This document shows positions 61,861 to 64,000 of a stretch of DNA of 64,000 bases, piece by piece. The translations under genes were made by a program, and so were the position numbers. Source of the stretch: Hyaloraphidium curvatum (lineage: Eukaryota > Monoblepharomycota > Hyaloraphidiomycetes > Hyaloraphidiales > Hyaloraphidiaceae); assembly GCA_025558095.1 (NCBI GenBank), contig JAIVFI010000019.1:62001-126000 (forward strand), written 5' to 3'. Under the pieces are notes generated by a model. It was not told the origin of the DNA. It saw only the letters and a list, made by a program, of their open reading frames with translations, and did not search any database. How positions within the stretch are numbered: the first letter of the stretch is position 1; the number at the start of each line of letters is the position of its first letter.

Positions 61861-63899
61861 ATGGCCGGCCTCGTCGACGCCGTGTTCTCCAACCCGCTCG
61901 TCCTGCTCTTCCTCTCGGCCTGCGTCGGGCTCGGGCTCCTCCTCGCCATCCTGGCGATCCAGTTCCCGGACCGCGCCATCTTCACCAAGAAGCGCAACGA
62001 CGTCGTCCTCGCCAAGGGCGGGAAGCCCATCGTCGGCCACCTCTACGACGCAAAGTCGCTCGCCAACATTAACCGGAGGCTCGAGTACGAGCTCGAGCGG
62101 ATCAAGGAATACGGCCTCGTTCGGAGGGTCACCGTCTGGCCCATCTTCAAGCCTTCGCTCGATGTCATAATCAGCAACAACCCGGCGGACATTACGCACA
62201 TCCACTCGGACCCGTACCTGTGGGTCAAGGACGCCGAAAGCGACAACACTTTCGAGCCGCTGCTCGGGGAGGGCATTTTCAACTCGGACGGGTGGGGAAC
62301 CAGCTTGCCTTTCGACGCGAGCCGTGTGCTTAGGTCATATACCCTTCTTTGCAGCCACGCGTGGTCGGCTTCGCGGAAAATCGCGTCGAAGCTCTGTGGG
62401 TTGCCCGTCCGGCGCCGCCGCGCGAGGCCTCGGGGCCCCGCTCACTCCAAACCCCGCAGTCACCCTCAAGGGCTTCCGCGACTACTTTTCCGGCGACTTC
62501 ATCAACGAATGCGATCACCTGTCGGAGCATCTGCGCGCCGCCGCCGATGCCGGCGCCGTCGTCGACCTCCAGGACCTCCTGCTCCGTTGCACCCTCGATT
62601 CGTTCACCCGCCTCGCGCTGGGCAAGGACCCGAAGTCCCTCTATGGCAAACCCATCATCAAGGACGGCCGGTACTCGCTGCCGCCATCTGAGTTCATGAA
62701 CGCTTTTGATCAGCTCATCCTGCTGTGCTCGATGCGCGGCGCGGACCCCCTGTGGCGCTGGACGGAGCACCTGAACGGGAGGCGCAAGCAGGTCGAGCAC
62801 TGCGTCAAGATCGTGGACGGCTTCGCGTACCAGGTGATGAAGGAGAAGAGGGCGGCGCTCGAGAAGCGGGGGGAGAAGAAGGAGGGCAGCTCGCCGGACG
62901 ACGACCGTATGGACCTTTTAGATTTCTTCCTCTCCGCCCGCAACGACGATGGCTCGCCGCTGACGGACCGTCAGCTGAGGGATGCTGTCTTGTGAGTTGG
63001 CTCTCGCGTGCGAGAAACGGTCAATCTTGACCCACCCAACCGCAGGAACTTCCTGATCGCCGGGAGGGACACCACCGCGCAGACGCTTAGCTGGTGCTTT
63101 TGGGAAATTGCGCAGCGCCCCGACGTCGAGGCCAAGCTTCGCGAGGAAGCCATGCGCGTGCTCGGCAAGGACGGCAAGACGACCTACGAGACGCTCAAGG
63201 ACCTGCCCTACGCCTACTCGGTCTTCAACGAGACGCTGAGGCTGCACGCCAACGTGCCCGCGCAGGGCAAGACGGCCACGGCGGACACGGTGCTTCCGGG
63301 GTCGGGGATCAAGATCGACAAGGGGATGATCGTGGGGTGGAACAACTGGGCGATGGGGCGCCTGACCGAGGTCTGGGGCCCGGATGCGGAAGGCAAGTCG
63401 AGCGTTGCGACTCTAGTTGAAGACAACGCTGACTTTGGAACGCAGAATTCAAGCCCGAGAGGTGGATGCTCGAGGAGGGCGGCGTCATGAAGCAGAACTC
63501 GCGCGTCAAACACTACGTCTTCAACGGCGGCCCGAGGCTCTGCCTCGGCATCAACTTTGCGCAGCAAGAGGCCACTGGTGAGCGGAAGCGGGATGATTGC
63601 CGTCTTTGGCTAACTGGTTGGCAGTCTTCCTTTCCACTCTCATTCGCCGTTTCAAGCTGACCCTCGTGAACGAGGACGATCCCACCAAATGTGTGCTTTT
63701 CGTACATTTCCTCTGCCGCGGGCTCACGAGTCTTTATAGGGGGCAACTGGAACGAGGACCCGGCCAAGCGCGACGGCCGATACACTCTTGGCGTGTGAGT
63801 GGTTTCGCTTGCGGTCCTGGGCGCTTTTCCCTGATCGCCGGGATCTCCAGGACGCTTGGACTTCGCGGAACGGTCGATTTCGCAGTGCAGACGTTGTGA
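61861..63899 (+). CDS. Cytochrome P450, CYP52/fatty-acid-hydroxylase-like
   Basis: Eight exons: 61861-62291, 62355-62395, 62460-62991, 63046-63392, 63446-63577, 63625-63690, 63740-63794, 63851-63899; 550 residues. N-terminal membrane anchor (LVLLFLSACVGLGLLLAILAI); I-helix oxygen motif AGRDTTAQT; ExxR in NETLRLH; PERW; heme-binding FNGGPRLCLG with the Cys thiolate. FEPLLGEGIFNSDG and the C-terminal GNWNEDPAKRDGRYTLGV are like CYP52-related alkane/fatty-acid omega-hydroxylases. Expected in the ER, fed by a reductase. The intron 63393-63445 has a GC donor (GAAG/GCAAGT); removing it gives EEFKPERW. Introns 47-64 nt. Substrate inferred only. Confidence 0.92.
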
Positions 63900-64000
63900 G
63901 TTGTATTTGGATTCAAGAAGTTGTCTTCTGTGCCACGCTGGCATCCAAAGGCCGTTCTCGTCCGAAGATTGGAGCCTTACAAGCAATCCGGAGGAGCACT
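63900..64000. other. Right end, downstream of the P450 gene
   Basis: 101 bp after the P450 stop; AT-richer start (gttgtatttggattc), probably 3' UTR. Nothing else seen. Confidence 0.4.

Noticed and set aside
1-64000. CRISPR arrays, insertion sequences, bacterial operons and Shine-Dalgarno sites
   Set aside because: None seen; the window is eukaryotic with spliced genes. No reverse transcriptase, transposase or long terminal repeat was recognised.

Overview
This is nuclear DNA of a GC-rich, intron-rich eukaryote, most likely a fungus and possibly an early-diverging (zoosporic) one. The gene set is fungal: a PSD2-type phosphatidylserine decarboxylase with a C2 domain, a CBM21 PP1-targeting subunit, a fatty-acid-hydroxylase-like P450, a fungal lactose-permease-like MFS transporter and an M50B-like protease. 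The lineage cannot be fixed from sequence alone. Nearly all genes are split by short introns, mostly 47-112 nt, usually with CTGAC or CTAAC near the 3' end. Exons were chained by hand so that phases match and each CDS length divides by three. Long open frames opposite the genes are GC-driven shadows.

Left part (0-22.5 kb). A gene cut by the left edge, a CotA/bilirubin-oxidase-type multicopper oxidase (-), a 2OG-Fe(II) dioxygenase-like gene (-), an FkbM-type methyltransferase (+) and a coiled-coil/vWA protein (+). Then comes a lactose/galactose block: GH2 beta-galactosidase (-) diverging from an MFS sugar transporter (+), followed by galactose-1-phosphate uridylyltransferase (+). The fourth function, a bacterial-type galactokinase, lies at 35.9 kb. 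Next are a small membrane protein, a secreted CAP protein, a type I surface protein and an SDR.

Middle part (22.5-31.6 kb). A lineage-specific family of seven-helix membrane proteins: three full genes (26.5-28.1 kb -, 28.2-29.9 kb +, 30.0-31.6 kb -), a duplicated pseudogene at 22.5-23.2 kb fused to half of a MYND finger, and another remnant at 52 kb. Their predicted topology (N inside, short outer loops, long basic inner loops) resembles insect gustatory/odorant receptors and their GRL relatives. This is the best candidate for an undescribed system. A cysteine-rich secreted protein gene sits among them.

Right part (32-64 kb). PSD2-like decarboxylase, galactokinase, F-box/LRR gene, M50B-like protease, a small four-helix protein, a secreted Lys/Pro-rich protein, a large CBM21 protein with a PP1-binding motif, a small membrane protein, choline/ethanolamine kinase, hemerythrin-like protein, a 1233-residue secreted protein with a SUEL-type lectin domain, a truncated MYND gene, fumarylacetoacetase, a dCMP/cytidine deaminase-like gene and a complete cytochrome P450. 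Carbohydrate use (lactose import, hydrolysis, three-quarters of the Leloir pathway, glycogen-linked PP1 targeting) and phosphatidylethanolamine synthesis (PSD2 plus a Kennedy-pathway kinase) are the two metabolic themes.
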